From: Paraniabella hibiscisoli
GTDB lineage: Bacteria; Bacteroidota; Bacteroidia; Chitinophagales; Chitinophagaceae
Direction: 5' to 3'
DNA length: 64,000 nt
NCBI RefSeq assembly: GCF_022512515.1
Contig: NZ_JAKWBK010000002.1
Coordinates: 398,885-462,884 of the forward strand
Below the pieces are notes generated by a model that had not been told where the DNA came from, did no database searches, and saw nothing but the letters and a program-made list of their open reading frames with translations. The position numbers were made by a program, and so were the translations under genes. Shown in pieces: positions 11,179 through 22,964 of the stretch (positions within the stretch are counted from its first letter, which is position 1; each line of letters opens with the position of its first letter).

Positions 11179-11190
11179 GTAAACGTTTAC
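11179..11190. promoter_or_regulatory. Perfect 12-bp palindrome GTAAACGTTTAC
   Basis: This 12-mer is its own reverse complement and has the CG-centred form typical of LacI-family operators. It lies about 90 bp upstream of the susC-2 -7 element. With the imperfect operator at 11067 it could form a two-site repression loop. The first susC locus has no equivalent that I can see. Confidence 0.4.
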
Positions 11191-11284
11191 ATTTTTAAGC
11201 AAATGGAATTCTATCAACCTTAAGGGAGTCCCCAAACAGAGCTTATTGTTTAGTGGGCTATTCTCATCATCTCTCGCGCGGGCA

Positions 11285-11313
11285 TAAAAAAGCCCTCTAT
11301 GAAAATAGCGGGC
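11285..11313 (-). terminator. Intrinsic terminator
   Basis: A 9-bp stem with one mismatch (GCCCTCTAT / ATAGCGGGC, loop GAAA, 11292-11313) is followed on the minus strand by TTTTTT. It should stop transcription coming from the gene ending at 11661, before the susC-2 promoter. Stem, loop and the flanking GTACTTGTAACGATT are shared with the terminator at 4586-4612, so this block was copied with the susC locus. Confidence 0.7.
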
Positions 11314-11476
11314 GTACTTGTAACGATTAACCAGATTGGTTGATTTTAGTAAGCTATCAACATGATTAAGAAAAAATTAAACGGTTAGTCAGGGGCCATA
11401 CTTATATAATTTCAAAATTTTTATTGCGCAAACTTAAACAGAGCCTGGAAAAAGAAGGCCCGGTTTTTGGCTTATA

Positions 11477-11506
11477 GGGTTCAATTATTGATACCTGGTA
11501 TAAATG
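11477..11506. repeat. Second copy of a ~30-bp imperfect repeat (other copy 11134-11162)
   Basis: GGTTCAATTATTGATACC followed by TGGTATAAAT here corresponds to GGTTCAATTTTTGACACC followed by TGGTATAAAT at 11135. The shared core includes the GTTCA-type box seen upstream of susC-1 and susC-2. It may be a further regulator site or a duplicated promoter remnant. Confidence 0.45.
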
Positions 11507-11660
11507 AACACCATGCAGGTTTTAAAAGCCAGAATAAGCATTATGATAGCCAGGAAATGATCTTAATACATTTTCTGGTGGCCCATAAAAAGGGAAGTGG
11601 TAACCCGGCCTTGAAAGACCCGGAGACCACATTCCCGCTTCTAAACAAATCGTTGATATA

Positions 11661-13552
11661 CTATTTCTGAATGACCTTTACCGATTCAGAATACTTTGAA
11701 GTTCCATCATGATCCACCTGAGCTATTCTTATAAAAAGAGGCTTTCCGCTTACCTCAGCCGCCAGGTCACTACTTTTTGGCATCCGGTAACCGCGATAGC
11801 ACAACCGGCAAGCACAACTATCATCCATATCTGCAGCCTGCGACGAAAGCTTAAAATTGACCCTCCCATTAATAACAGGCTGATGCCCAGGCTAATGCCG
11901 GAAACAGGCAGGGTCCATTCATATTCCAACCTGCTATCAGAATTTCCATTTGCAGCCCTGGAACGCACCTCCCCTATTTTTGTAAAATGTGCTCCGTCGG
12001 TTGAAGCTTCAATTACAAACAAGCTATTGTTCTTTTCTGACAAAGCAGACCATTGCACATCCAGCTGACCGTTATGGATAGTAGCCGTGAGCTCACCGAA
12101 TAATACAGGTAGCGACTGCGAGAAATTGATCGTATAAGTTGCCGGCGTCAGGTCGGGCGTACCGTTGGCATCTACTGTTACATAACCAAAGCTGGTGGAA
12201 GAAGTGCCGGCAGGTGTGCCTGCGGTAGGGCGTATAACCATTAATGCGGGGTCATAATTACTGATAACCTGGCCCGCTGTAACCACTACATTATTATATA
12301 CCAGCTGAAAGGAATTCGTAGGCAATGTGGTGATTTGTATGGATTCTCCCGTACCTGACCAACTTCCCTGGGTCGATTGCTGTTCAGGATCGCTTCCCTG
12401 TAAAGGACTTAAAGCAGTAAAACTCACCGACGCTGGAGCGCCTGTTACAGTGCTTGTTACGGCATAGGTTTCAGGGCGGGCATTAATGCCTAGAAGGTTG
12501 TTGGGGTGGTCTGTATTGGTTGAGCTGTTGGTAATGGTTATCTGACCGGCTTTCCCGTTCACTGTACCATCGCTGATAAGATCCGTATTGCGTTTTTCAC
12601 CAATATACACATAGCTGGCGGGTAAGTTAACAATACCTACGCTGAATGTTCCTGAACCTGCATAAGCAATGGTGTAAGTACCATCAGCATTTACATTAGT
12701 GGTGGTTCCCGGAACTATATTGCCCGCCCCATCGTATAAAGCTACCTGCAAGCCACCAACATTAGTGCCTGTACCATTTATGGCGCCATCTTTCAACCCG
12801 TTGCCATCGTCTAAAACAGTACCGGAATAAATTATCGGGCAGGCTTTTAAACTGGCAGTAAAAATAGTATAATCATCTGAAGCCAATGATGGCCCCGCTG
12901 AAAAGGCTGAAACTGCATCTGGAGGTTACCCGAATTGGGAATTGTTACAGGCAAATGCAGTACCAGGGTTTTCCTGGTAGCAGTTGGATCAGAAATTACA
13001 AAATTTACTGGTACAGCGCGGCTGCTCCTCCGTTTATAGACCCGGTTGCTCCGTTGGAAAAAGTGATGGTACCGGTAAGGCCGCTGCCATCTGTTGTAGC
13101 AAGCGTTGCATATACCGTTCCTCCATAGCTGATAACGAAATTAGCCCTGTCACCGTCCTCAATATCATTATTGCTACCATTAAAAGCAGTGAAAACCAAT
13201 GTAAAAATGGCACCGTTGCCTTTTAAATTTACCCCGGTAACTGATTGTGAGAAAGTTTGCGTTTCATTATTGTCGCTAAAATAAGTACTGCCGCCACTGA
13301 GCACTGTACCAGCTCCGGTCCCTAGCCAGCCGTTGATATTCGAGCCGGATACAGTAACGGCGCTGCTAGCCCCTGAGCAAAATTGATATTCTGGGTTCTT
13401 TCCGAAGTTGCGCAGGTTTGAGCGAAGGACACCTGCGAGGAAAGCGCCATTAACAGGATGAATATTTTTAAGATTGAAGGCCGGAAGATTTTTGTCGGAA
13501 TCTCCCATTTTTTCTTGTTAAAATAGGTCGAACTCATTTTTTTCATTTCCAT
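11661..13552 (-). CDS. Secreted repeat/adhesin-like protein with two C-terminal membrane helices (frameshifted)
   Basis: I do not recognise a specific function. The start at 13552 gives a signal peptide (hydrophobic ILKIFILLMALSSQVSFAQ). The first ~200 residues are Gly/Ser/Thr-rich beta sequence. Next comes an SdrD-B-like beta-sandwich with GTVLDDGNGLKDG and VGGLQVALYDGAGN, then a Thr-rich region and a fibronectin-like LDVQWSALSEKNNSLFVIE. Two hydrophobic helices follow (about ISLGISLLLMGGSIL and WMIVVLAGCAIAVTGC). After a five-base run at 11774-11778 the printed frame stops early. Adding one base continues into FIRIAQVDHDGTSKYSE and a stop at 11661. Other shifts lie near 13370 and 13000. It is probably a cell-surface protein. 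The hairpin at 11285-11313 terminates it. Confidence 0.6.
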
Positions 13553-14571
13553 AAAATTTCAATTGTGATAAGATATATTTTAAAACTTAGATCTGATCCC
13601 GGGCAATTACGCCATCATCCTTTTCCAGGGGCTTTTAAAACATATTCATCACTGACAGCTACGGATACCCGCAAACTGCCACTGCTACAACGCTATGGTT
13701 TCTGAAAGAAGAGTTTAAGACTTTAAAAATTAACTACATCAATACTATGTATTATCATTTTAAAATTTCGGTGCAAAAGAAACATATACAAATCAAAACT
13801 TCTATCGCCTTTTTTTAAAAGTGCCAGATTGTTTTGCAAACCAGCCGAAATATTTTTTGAAGGTTACCAGCTATAAGGTGATTTTTGAAAAACGGGTTTG
13901 GATCTTTTTCATTACCGCTAATTATCTCTTAAGCCTGAGCATTAAAAAAATGCCCAACAATAGATAAAATACTAACCAGGAATAAATAAAAAACTGAATC
14001 ATTACGTTTTGGTTTTATGCTACACTTTTGTATGGCAGATTTGCCGGATCATGTAACGCAGAAGTGGCGCAAAGCCAGGGCGATGCTGCAACTTTAAAAA
14101 AGCGCTACTGATTAATATACATTGCGTATTAAAATAATCTACGAAATAACTATGATCGCATTAATCATTGCGTTACTGTTTCACGAAACGCCAGGATAAT
14201 TTTCTAAACCCTGCTTATTTATTGTTGCCGCCAAATGGCTTCAATTGTTCGTTGGTGAATTAGGGCTACAAAAGAGCATTACCACAAAATAATCTTCAGG
14301 TGGCCATAAGTTTTGTACAAAATGCAGTATCAAATTATTTACCTGTACAAAAATTTGAATGCAATCCAAATTCTCTACTTTTACATTATCTTCTAAAATT
14401 TACTTTTCGAAATTCAAAACCAACAACTTCGTTACAGCATCAATTGAACTGCCAGGCAAGCAAGTGTCATCTATTGTATATCCGTTTTAACAGATAACCT
14501 GCGTTTAACGGCTGATGGAATTACCGATGCTGCACGATATTGAAACGTAAAGAAAACTAAAGCCGGAATAA
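13553..14571. other. Divergent intergenic region with no clear gene
   Basis: About 1 kb between two divergent genes. Short open frames here (for example about 65 codons at 14300-14497) lack coding character and any recognisable domain. I see no RNA gene. A promoter-like pair for the plus-strand kinase gene is described separately at 14354-14383. Confidence 0.6.
14354..14383 (+). promoter_or_regulatory. Possible promoter for the sensor-kinase operon
   Basis: TTTG (14354-14357), an 18-nt spacer and TACTTTTA (14376-14383) fit the Bacteroidota TTTG-N17-23-TANNTTTG pattern with one mismatch at the last base. It lies about 190 nt before the ATG at 14572. AT-rich DNA gives many near matches, so this is tentative. 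Confidence 0.35.
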
Positions 14572-16565
14572 ATGTTGTACAAAGGATGTTCATCCAGCTT
14601 GTTTCGCCAATCCGGCGCCGGCATTACATGTATTTGCCTGCTGTATATGCTATCCTGTACTGTTAAAGACAGTAGCCCTAAAAATTTCCAGCTTCAGGAC
14701 TCAGCAAAAACGACTATTAAAAACCTGCTGAAACGGGCTTATTTTTACCAGGAAAAGCATGCAGACAGCGTTCTTTACTTTGCCGATTCATCTCAAAATC
14801 TTGCAAGGTCTCTTAAAGACACCAATGGCATTATTTCGGCATCCTACGTAAAAGCCCATGCATTGTCCAATTCGGGTAAATTTGAAAAAGCGATCGACGA
14901 GGTAAAAAAAGCTATCCAACTCACAGAGCAATCGGGGAATAAAGATCAGTACTTACCGGTATTATATACCATGGGCGGAATATATGCTCAAATGGATATT
15001 ATAGACTCTGCTACCTTTTACTTTCTGGAAGCATACAAAAATATTGACAGCAGTACACGCATTACTGATATTGCGGCACTCACCAATAGCCTGGGATTTA
15101 TGATGGGAGCACAGGGCAACAAGCGTTTAGCCGCCAGGTACCTCGGGGAAAGTCTTCATGCTGTTGAGCAACTGAAGGACACTGTTAAAATACTTTATAC
15201 CCTTAAAAATCTCATTTCTTATTTTCCCCTGGAGAATAGCGGGGATTCTCTACGGCGCCATGAGCACATGAGCAAATTTCTTCACATCTTTAATCAAACT
15301 CCGTCAACAGTATTGAATGCGGTCATTTATGGCTCAGCGGGTTTTTGTTATGAACAACTGGAACAACCTGATAGCGCATTATTTTTTTACCGCAGGGCTA
15401 TCAAAGCTTCATCGATAGATGGTAACATCCTTTTTCAAAAAGACCATCTATATAATATAGCCGAAATTTATATGAGCCGTGGCCAATACGATAGCGCCCT
15501 GCATTTTATGACTATTAGCGCCCAGCAGGATGATGGCGAAACACCCTTGGGAACACAGTACCGGTATTTTTCCATTATGAGCCGTTTGTACGAAAAACAG
15601 CAGCAATGGACAAAATCTATATCTGCATTAAAAAAAGCAGTCACATTGATAGCCTGATCAATAAGCGGGAGAAAAGCGACCAACTGCTGAAACATGAGCA
15701 GGAAATCACCAGGCTCAAGGCAGAAAAGCAACTGATAGAAAAAGAAAAAGCATTGCCTTACAAAGAAACAGGGTACTGATGCTAAGTTTACTACTTGGGA
15801 TTGGCGCACTGACTGTTATTGGCCTGCTATGGGTTCAAAAGGAGAAACGCAGGCAGCTCAAACAGCAAAAGCAATCAGCCATTCGCGAAGCGCAGGAAAA
15901 AGAAAATAAACTTTACAACGATTTGGTACAGCAGGAAATGGTAGCCTTATTTGCTAAGCTCAATCCCCATTTTATATTTAATGCGCTCAACCCGCTGACC
16001 GTTTTTATACTTAAAAACCAAAATAAAGAAGCCCTGGTGTATCTTAACCAGGTGGCTCTTTTAATGCGGGGCTTTATTAATTTAAGCCAGATACAATTTG
16101 CTACTATAAACGATGTGCTTACTTTTTTAAGACATTATGTGGCGGTACAACAGCATCGTTTTGACTTCTTTTGAATACCGCGAGGATATGGATCCCGCCA
16201 TGGATATACATGAATACCTGATACCGGCATTAATGCTGCAGCCGATTATTGAAAATGCTATAGAACATGGTGTTACCCATATCGGGCAAAAAGGTTCAAT
16301 TGATCTCCGCATAAGCCTTGATCCGCCCGGAAGAGAGGAAAAGACCATTGAAATCAAGGTTACAAATGATGGTCCATCCCTGGACAAGAATCTGTTAATA
16401 CTCAATAATCACGCCCTTTCTATTATACAGGAACAGCTATTTACCATCAGGAAAAAATATGGAACGGGTACTTTAACTCTTCAAAATAACATAAACCGTT
16501 CTGGTGTTAACTGTACCATAAGCTTACCCGCTATTACCTTAGACGTATTTAAAAAAACAAGATGA
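14572..16565 (+). CDS. TPR-containing sensor histidine kinase, LytS/YehU type (frameshifted)
   Basis: It senses an unknown signal and phosphorylates the LytTR regulator encoded next. The N-terminus has a hydrophobic segment with LLYMLSC, which could be a lipobox. TPR-like helical repeats fill about residues 40-350, then a coiled coil, a membrane helix (LMLSLLLGIGALTVIGLLW) and a His_kinase domain with the phospho-acceptor motif LNPHFIFNALN. An HATPase domain has MLQPIIENAIEHG as N-box and GTGTLTLQNN near the end. The frame breaks near 15640, 15770 and 16165. Each neighbouring frame continues plausible sequence, such as SLINKREKSDQLLKHEQEI. The stop overlaps the next start by 4 nt (ATGA), so translation is coupled. 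Confidence 0.85.
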
Positions 16566-17310
16566 AAGCAATCATTATTGATGATGAAGCTTCGGCAAGA
16601 AGTGTATTGCACCTTTTAATAAAGGAACATATACCTGAGGTAGCAGTAGTTGCTGAAGCAGGAAGTTATGAGACAGCCCTGGAAGTGCTGCAAACCACCG
16701 CTTCGGATATCCTGTTCCTGGATATTGACCTTGGTGCGCACTCAGGCTTTGATGTATTGGACAAATTAGGTAGCAGAACCTCCAGCCATTCCATCATCTT
16801 TGTTACTTCATACAGCGAGCACGCCGTAAGGGCTTTCAGGTATGCGGCTGTCGATTATTTACTAAAGCCCATAGATCCCGAAGAACTGATCAACAGCGTT
16901 GAAAAGGTTAAAAGTAAGGCAGCCCTGTTTAGCATGCAACAGCTTCGGTTATTAAAAGAAGAGTTGCTGGCGATACAAACTCAAAATAATGCACGTCGAA
17001 ATGTGATCGTAAAAGGTTATAACGGATCTGCATTGATACCAACAGAGGAGATTCTCTATTGCAAAGGAGATGGCAGTTATACTAAAATTGTTAAAAAAGA
17101 TGGATCAACCGTTACTGCGAGCAGACCATTAATCCATTTTGAAGAACAGCTCGTTGGCATTGCTCATTTTGTAAGGGTCCACAAGTCTTATATCGCCAAT
17201 ATGAATGAAGTGAAATTTATCAGCAAAAAGAGGATTCACAAATATGTTTCAACAACGGCATCTGCATTCCCATTACTAACTATAAAGATGTTTGGGACCT
17301 ATTGGAATGA
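16562..17310 (+). CDS. LytTR-family response regulator (one frameshift near the end)
   Basis: This is the DNA-binding partner of the upstream kinase. The receiver domain (about residues 1-120) has the acidic pocket IIDDE (D7, D8), phospho-acceptor Asp54 in LFLDIDLG and the conserved Lys102 in YLLKPID. The LytTR domain (about 145-245) includes ILYCKGDGSYTKI and VRVHKSYIANMNEV. The printed frame runs on to 17626 through sequence antisense to the next gene. One added base near 17265 instead gives ASAIPITNYKDVWDLLE and a stop at 17308-17310, a normal LytTR ending. That leaves 4 nt to the convergent gene. I therefore reject the long form. Confidence 0.88.
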
Positions 17311-17314
17311 TCGG

Positions 17315-20300
17315 CTATTTTTTGCCTTTCAAATAATCGGTTGGGGAGACACCGAAGCGTTCTTTAAAACAGGTGCTGAAATACTTCGGATTATTGAATC
17401 CGCTGTTATAGGCAGCCTCGGATATATTAACCATACAAGAATCGAGATAGGCTTTGGCTTTATCCAGTCTCCGGTCTTTTACAAATTCAACCGGAGTAAT
17501 GCCTGTGAGGCTTTTGAATTTCTTATAAAAAGTAGTCCGGCCCATACTCATAGATCCCGCTACCAGCTCAATATTGAAATTATAATCGCCCATTTTGTCC
17601 TCTACCACTTTGATCACTTCTTTTAGAAACTGTTCATCCTTTTCAGTCACAACCGGTTTTTCTACTGATTCAGCTGGTTCGGCTTTTACTGCCGGGGCAA
17701 CCGGTTGGGCTTTTATCGTTTTTGGAGGTGATGCCGGGGGCCGGCTACCTAATATTCCGAACAAACGGGCTCTTTGTTTCAGCAAACTATTAATTGACGC
17801 AAAAAGGAGGTCGCTGTTGAACGGTTTGGTGATATAAAAATCGGCTCCATACTTCAATCCTTCGATCTGGCTTTCTACAGATGATTTTGCGGTTAACAGT
17901 ACAACAGGGATATGACTTGTATGTATGTTGCTTTTTAACCGGTCCAGCATTTCTATCCCATTCATTTCCGGCATCATCACATCGCTGACAATCAGGTCTG
18001 GTTGCAGTTCTTGTGCAATGGCGTATCCTTCCAGTCCATTGATAGCGGTGCTTACATTGTAGTACTCTTTTAGCTGCTGCGTTAAAAATATCCGCAGCTC
18101 TTCATTATCCTCCACCAATAATACCTGTGGCAATTGGTATTCCCCAGCCTGTTCAATTACTGGTTCGCCGGGTTGGGCATCTATTGCATGTATAAGCCCG
18201 AAAGATTTGGCTTTGTTTTCCTCATCTTCATTGCCAGGATTTGCAGTCTTTATATTTTTCAGTGAAAACTTTACCGTAAGCCCGCCAAACTCATTATTAA
18301 AGGCTTCGATATGCCCACCATGTAGTGTAACCAGCTCTTTCGCCAGTGCTAGTCCTATTCCCACTCCCTTCATCTGCCGGTTATCCGTATATGCACCGCT
18401 GTGAAAAAGTTCGAAAATATCCGCCAGCTGATCTTTCTTTACACCAGGCCCCTGATCTTCCACCGCTACTACAATACTTTCTTCATCCGAAATAATATTC
18501 AGGTAAATAGATTTGCCCGGAGGTGTGAATTTAAATGCATTCGCCAGGAGATTATAGATCACTGTCGCAATTTTTTCTCCATCGATATGAGCTGTTAGTT
18601 TCGATTGATCGCTTCTGATTTGAAAGACAATCGCCTTCTCAGATTGCTCTGTTTTAAAATGTGCAGCAGTATCGTGCGCCAGTTGAACCAGGTCTACACC
18701 CGAGCGATTGAGCTGTAGCTTATCTGACTGCACTTTCCGAAAATCCAGGAGCTGATTAATAAAATGCACCATCCGGTTCGCATTTTTATTAATTACAGAT
18801 AAATAGCCCTGCCCTTCGGGTGAAAGATTTTCCTTTTTCGACAACTGCTCCAAGGGATTAACAATAAGCGTCAATGGGGTGCGGAGCTCGTGGGAAATAT
18901 TAGTGAAGAAGTTGAGCTTCATTTCTGAAAGCTGTTGCTCGATGATCACCTTATTTCTCAGCCGGATCATAGTGGTAATAGTACGGCGTATGAGTTCGAT
19001 AATAACTATAGCAATTATTGCATAAATGCAATAAGCCCACCAGGTCTTCCAGAAAGGCGGCTTAATAGTAATGGAAAGTTTTCTATATGTACTTTCGGTA
19101 TAGTCCTCGCCCTCTCCTTTTACTTCAAATGTATACTTACCTGGCGAAAGATTGGTGAAAACAGCTCTCCCGGAAACATCCCTGCTCCATTTATCATTCA
19201 ATCCTGCAAGCCTGAAACTGTACTCATGCACATTTCTCCTGTAGTCGGGTATCATATAATTAATAGCAATGGTATTCTGATCATGCTGCAGTATTAATGC
19301 ATCCATGTAATTGACATCCTTATCTGCTATACTATTTTCTGCACCCGGATCTATTTCTACATTATTGACCTGCAGTGAGGTAAGCAACATTCCTGATGGC
19401 TTGAGTGCCCTTTGCAAATGAGCCGGGTTAAATGTTATCAGTCCCTGCGAAGTGCCAAAAACCAGGTTGCCCTGCGCATCTTTAGCGCAGGTACCTTCAG
19501 AAAACCCAACGGCAGGTAAGCCATCATAAGAGTCATAATTTATAATATGCTTATCCTTCGAATGCAAACAAGAAAGTCCTCCCTCAGTAGTTACCCAGAC
19601 ATTACCCATTTTATCTTCTACACCATTGAGCACATAATCGTTTGCCAAACCCTGCCGGGTTCCAAAAGATTCAAAGCTTAGACCAGCATTTACGGTTTTT
19701 GTAACAAGTGAAAATCCTCCACCTGCTGTAGTTACCCACATTTTACCTTTGGCGGCAGGAATTAAATACAATACATCATTATCAGGCAATCCTTCATTTT
19801 GAGCCTGTTTACGGTATATTTTAACTTTATAATGATTGTTACTGTGTAGATGTACGGGTTGCAAAGTAAGTAGTCCCCCGTAGTAGCTACCCATATCAGA
19901 CCGTCTTTATCCATGGATAAATGTCGTATTTGTCCAAACGTGTTCACCGGATATTTGGGAAGGCTTACCGGAACCCGTTGAAAATGGCAAACACCATTTT
20001 GTTCACTTACCCGCATTAAACCAGCATCATAAGATCCTACCCAGATATTATGTAACCGGTCTTCGAGGATAGAATAAATACGAAATCCTTTCTTTTTATC
20101 CGCCACGGTAGGGTAATACTGCAATTGGTAGCGGGTACGTTCGAGGTCCTGGGGTATCGCTTTATAAAGACCATCATTCTTTGTTCCAATCCAGATATTA
20201 CCCCTGCTATCTTCTGTGATGGTATAGGCGACAATCGAAAAATCTTTTAGCAATTTATTATTAAAAGTTACAGGCTGATTTATACCATTCTTTTGCACGG

Positions 20301-21707
20301 TCAGTTGTCCGCCTTGTGTAGAGGCCCATCGCCTGTTTAACCTGTCGAAATATACCGCTCTTACTTCAAGATCAGGGAAATGTGTAGACTCGCCAATATT
20401 TTCAAGCTGAAATATATTTCTCTGGATAATCAACTTGGTAACGCCCCTGAATTCTGAGCCCACCCATAATACCCCACTGTCGTAAAAAATACGGTAAACC
20501 GAATTGAATGATTTATTAGAGAAACCGTCTACCGGCAAAGCAGGAACCATCTTATCTTCCCGCTCGTTATAATACACTAACTCTCCATTGGAAAAGGTGA
20601 TCCATACGGTTTTATTAAAATCCTGGAACGCCGTAAACCTGTTATTGACATTACGTTTGCTGGTTGCACCGGATGCATAAAAGCTAAAATGATCCTGTCC
20701 TTTTCTAAACAGCAAAATACCCTTATCAACTGCTTCTATCCACAGATTACCGTTCGCGTCTTCAAACATATTCCCCATTGCATAGGGCGTTTGGCGAGTG
20801 GCATAAGTCAAACCTTTATCCCTGTATTCGCAAGTGACTAGTTTACCGGAATTGGTGGCCATGTAAACCAGGCCTGAGAACTTCGAACAATGTACAGACT
20901 CTATCGTTTCTCCTGCAAATGCCGAGAGGTAAAGTTTGTTCTGCTTTTTAATATATACCCCTACCGATCCATTATGCGAGGTGAAATAGAGGTAGTTGGT
21001 ATTTTCTGAAACCTTGGTAAAATTCCTGCGTCCCTGGCCTATTTGCCCCGGCGCTTCTCTTTGTAATGGCCTGAACCATCTTTTACAAATTTTGAAATCC
21101 CCCGGTGTTACTGATCCAGATATTTTGTTCTTCATCTTTATGAATAAAAAAATATGGTTGGAGTCCAGCGTATGCTCTTGCGGAGCAGTAGCGCTGTATT
21201 GCAAAATATTTTCTCGGGTGATGTTTCTTAGCGGTACACAAAGAGCTCCTTCATCTACGGTGATCAGCCATATCCGATCATCTGTAATAGCAGAGATGCC
21301 ATGCACCTGAACCTTCTTTGCCAAGGCCAGGTTAATCGTTTCACTAACCGGCATAAAGGTTTCCTTATGCTTATCAAAACAGTACAGGTATTTATCATAA
21401 GTAATGATCCATAAAAACCCTTATGATCGTCTACCACCTGGCGTACCCTGTCGTTATGAATACGCTGGCTACCCAATGCAGAAGTTTTGAAAGACTTGAA
21501 AGTTTTGCCATCAAAACGGTTGATGCCATTCCAGGTACCGAACCACATAAAACCATCATCATCTTTAAACATGGTGGAAACCATGCGATGCGAAAGGCCA
21601 TCTTCCGAAGTGAAGTATTCCGTTTTATATTTCACCTGCGCCATGCCATTCCCTGTCAGCATACCACAGATGATGAACAAAATATATTTTCTAAAAAGCA
21701 ATGGCAT
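17315..21707 (-). CDS. Hybrid two-component system regulator (HTCS) of the PUL (frameshifted)
   Basis: A one-protein sensor and transcription factor, typical of Bacteroidota PULs. Order: signal peptide (IICGMLTGNGMAQ), two beta-propeller sensor domains of repeated units such as GFMWFGTWNGINRFDG and GNIWIGTKNDGLYK, a Y_Y_Y domain (about NDKWSRDVSGRAVFTNLSPG), a membrane helix (AYCIYAIIAIVIIELI), a HisKA domain with FFTNISHELRTPLTLIVNPL, an ATPase with GVGIGLALAKELV, a receiver (VLLVEDNEELRIF, Asp in LIVSDVMMPEMNG) and an AraC-type helix-turn-helix ending near DYLKGKK. The frame breaks near 21425 and 19880. Corrected length is about 1460 residues, normal for the family. It lies directly downstream of the enzyme genes and probably senses an oligosaccharide released by them. 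Confidence 0.93.
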
Positions 21708-21766
21708 TAGTCGGGTTTATTCCTTGTCTGACGATCCCGTTAATAACTATGACTTACGTGGAACTC

Positions 21767-22938
21767 CTATTTCTCTGTACTCTTTACCAACGGTATTTTA
21801 TCAGCAGGCCATTTACCATTTTTAATAGGATAGGTTACTAACTTATCGGGATCAATAACCACATGTTTGATCCGCTCTCTATGCCAGGTATAAACAATAT
21901 GTACCAGACCATCTTTGGTTTGAATAATGGAAGGATAAGAATATTGTTTTTCGGCTTCATCTATATAATCCAATACCAGTGCAGCTTCCCAGTTCTTTCC
22001 ATCTTTACTCACAGCCAGGTTAATAACGCCTCTACCTTTATGTCCCATTTTAGGTTGATTGCGGGTAGCATGATTGTATATAAGCAGTTGGCGACCATCT
22101 TTCAGGGTCACAGCGTCCAGTCCCGAATTGTTATTAGGCAGACTGGTCATTTTCATTTCCGACCAGGTTAATCCCTCATCGGTTGACCAGTTTTCAGCAA
22201 TCAATTCATTGTCTTTATTTGATGTACGGCTCAGCATTTGTATGCTTCCGTCTTTATAAGTAAGCAGTGTAGGCTGAATGGCCCTTATCTTCTTGCCATC
22301 GTTCAATGGCCCTATCAAGTTCCAGGTTTTACCTCCATCTATACTACGTTCCACATGTATGCGCCAACCATTTTCTTCTGAACTCGAACCAGAGAGAATC
22401 ACACCATCTTTTAATTGTATAGGCTTATTCTTTATAGGTCCTAAAATCGGGGCCTCCAGCTTTTGAGCCGCACTCCAGGTATGACCGTTATCTGTAGAGG
22501 TTTTATATTCACCCCACCATTCTTTCGGGCTGGGACCCACTTTGTAATACAATGTCAAAACGCCACCCGCAGGCTGAAACAGCACTGGATTCCAGGTGGG
22601 TAATCTTGTACCGTTGGGTTGTATTCCATTTGCAACACTCACCGGCTCCAGCCATTTGCCCTCCCTGGTTTTACGCGAAATCCGGATCTCCACATCGGGA
22701 TGACGTTCGTAAGTTCCACCAAAGAAAGTGCAAAGCAACTCTCCATTCGTCAACTCCAATATAGTAGCTGAATGGCAGGAAGGGAAATCAGCTTTTTTAT
22801 AAAGAAACTCCTCCAACACAATACCTGCACGGTGTTTAGGCGGTTGCGGCTCTCGTACTGTAAAGCTATTATTAGCTAAACTGGCGTAGCCAGCTGCTAA
22901 GGTAGCGCCTACAAGTAAACCTGCGAATATTTTTTCAT
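21767..22938 (-). CDS. BNR/sialidase-like six-bladed propeller enzyme (N-terminal frameshift)
   Basis: A predicted secreted or periplasmic glycosidase of the BNR_2/sialidase-like superfamily. Asp-box-type turns are visible in STDNGHTWSA, SIDGGKTWNL and STDEGLTWSE. A conserved N-terminal Arg and a late YSYPSII block also fit. The true start is probably the ATG at 22938: one base added to the six-base run at 22930-22935 yields the signal peptide MKKIFAGLLVGATLAAGYAS and joins LEEFLYKK. In plant-pectin PULs such propellers act on sugars other than sialic acid, including keto-deoxy acids (GH33-type) or rhamnose/uronic linkages, so I do not claim sialidase activity. It lies 26 nt after the GH2 gene. 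Confidence 0.75.
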
Positions 22939-22964
22939 GAATGACTTTTAGTTAGGAGTTAAAT

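Noticed and set aside
14300..14497. 65-codon plus-strand frame in the divergent intergenic region
   Set aside because: No domain, no conserved start context, composition like non-coding DNA.
17311..17626. C-terminal extension of the LytTR regulator
   Set aside because: It is antisense to the AraC domain of the HTCS; one base near 17265 restores a normal stop at 17310.
21767..22938. Naming the BNR protein a sialidase (nanH)
   Set aside because: The Asp-box pattern is clear, but pectin-locus propellers of this type often have other substrates and no sialic-acid genes are nearby.
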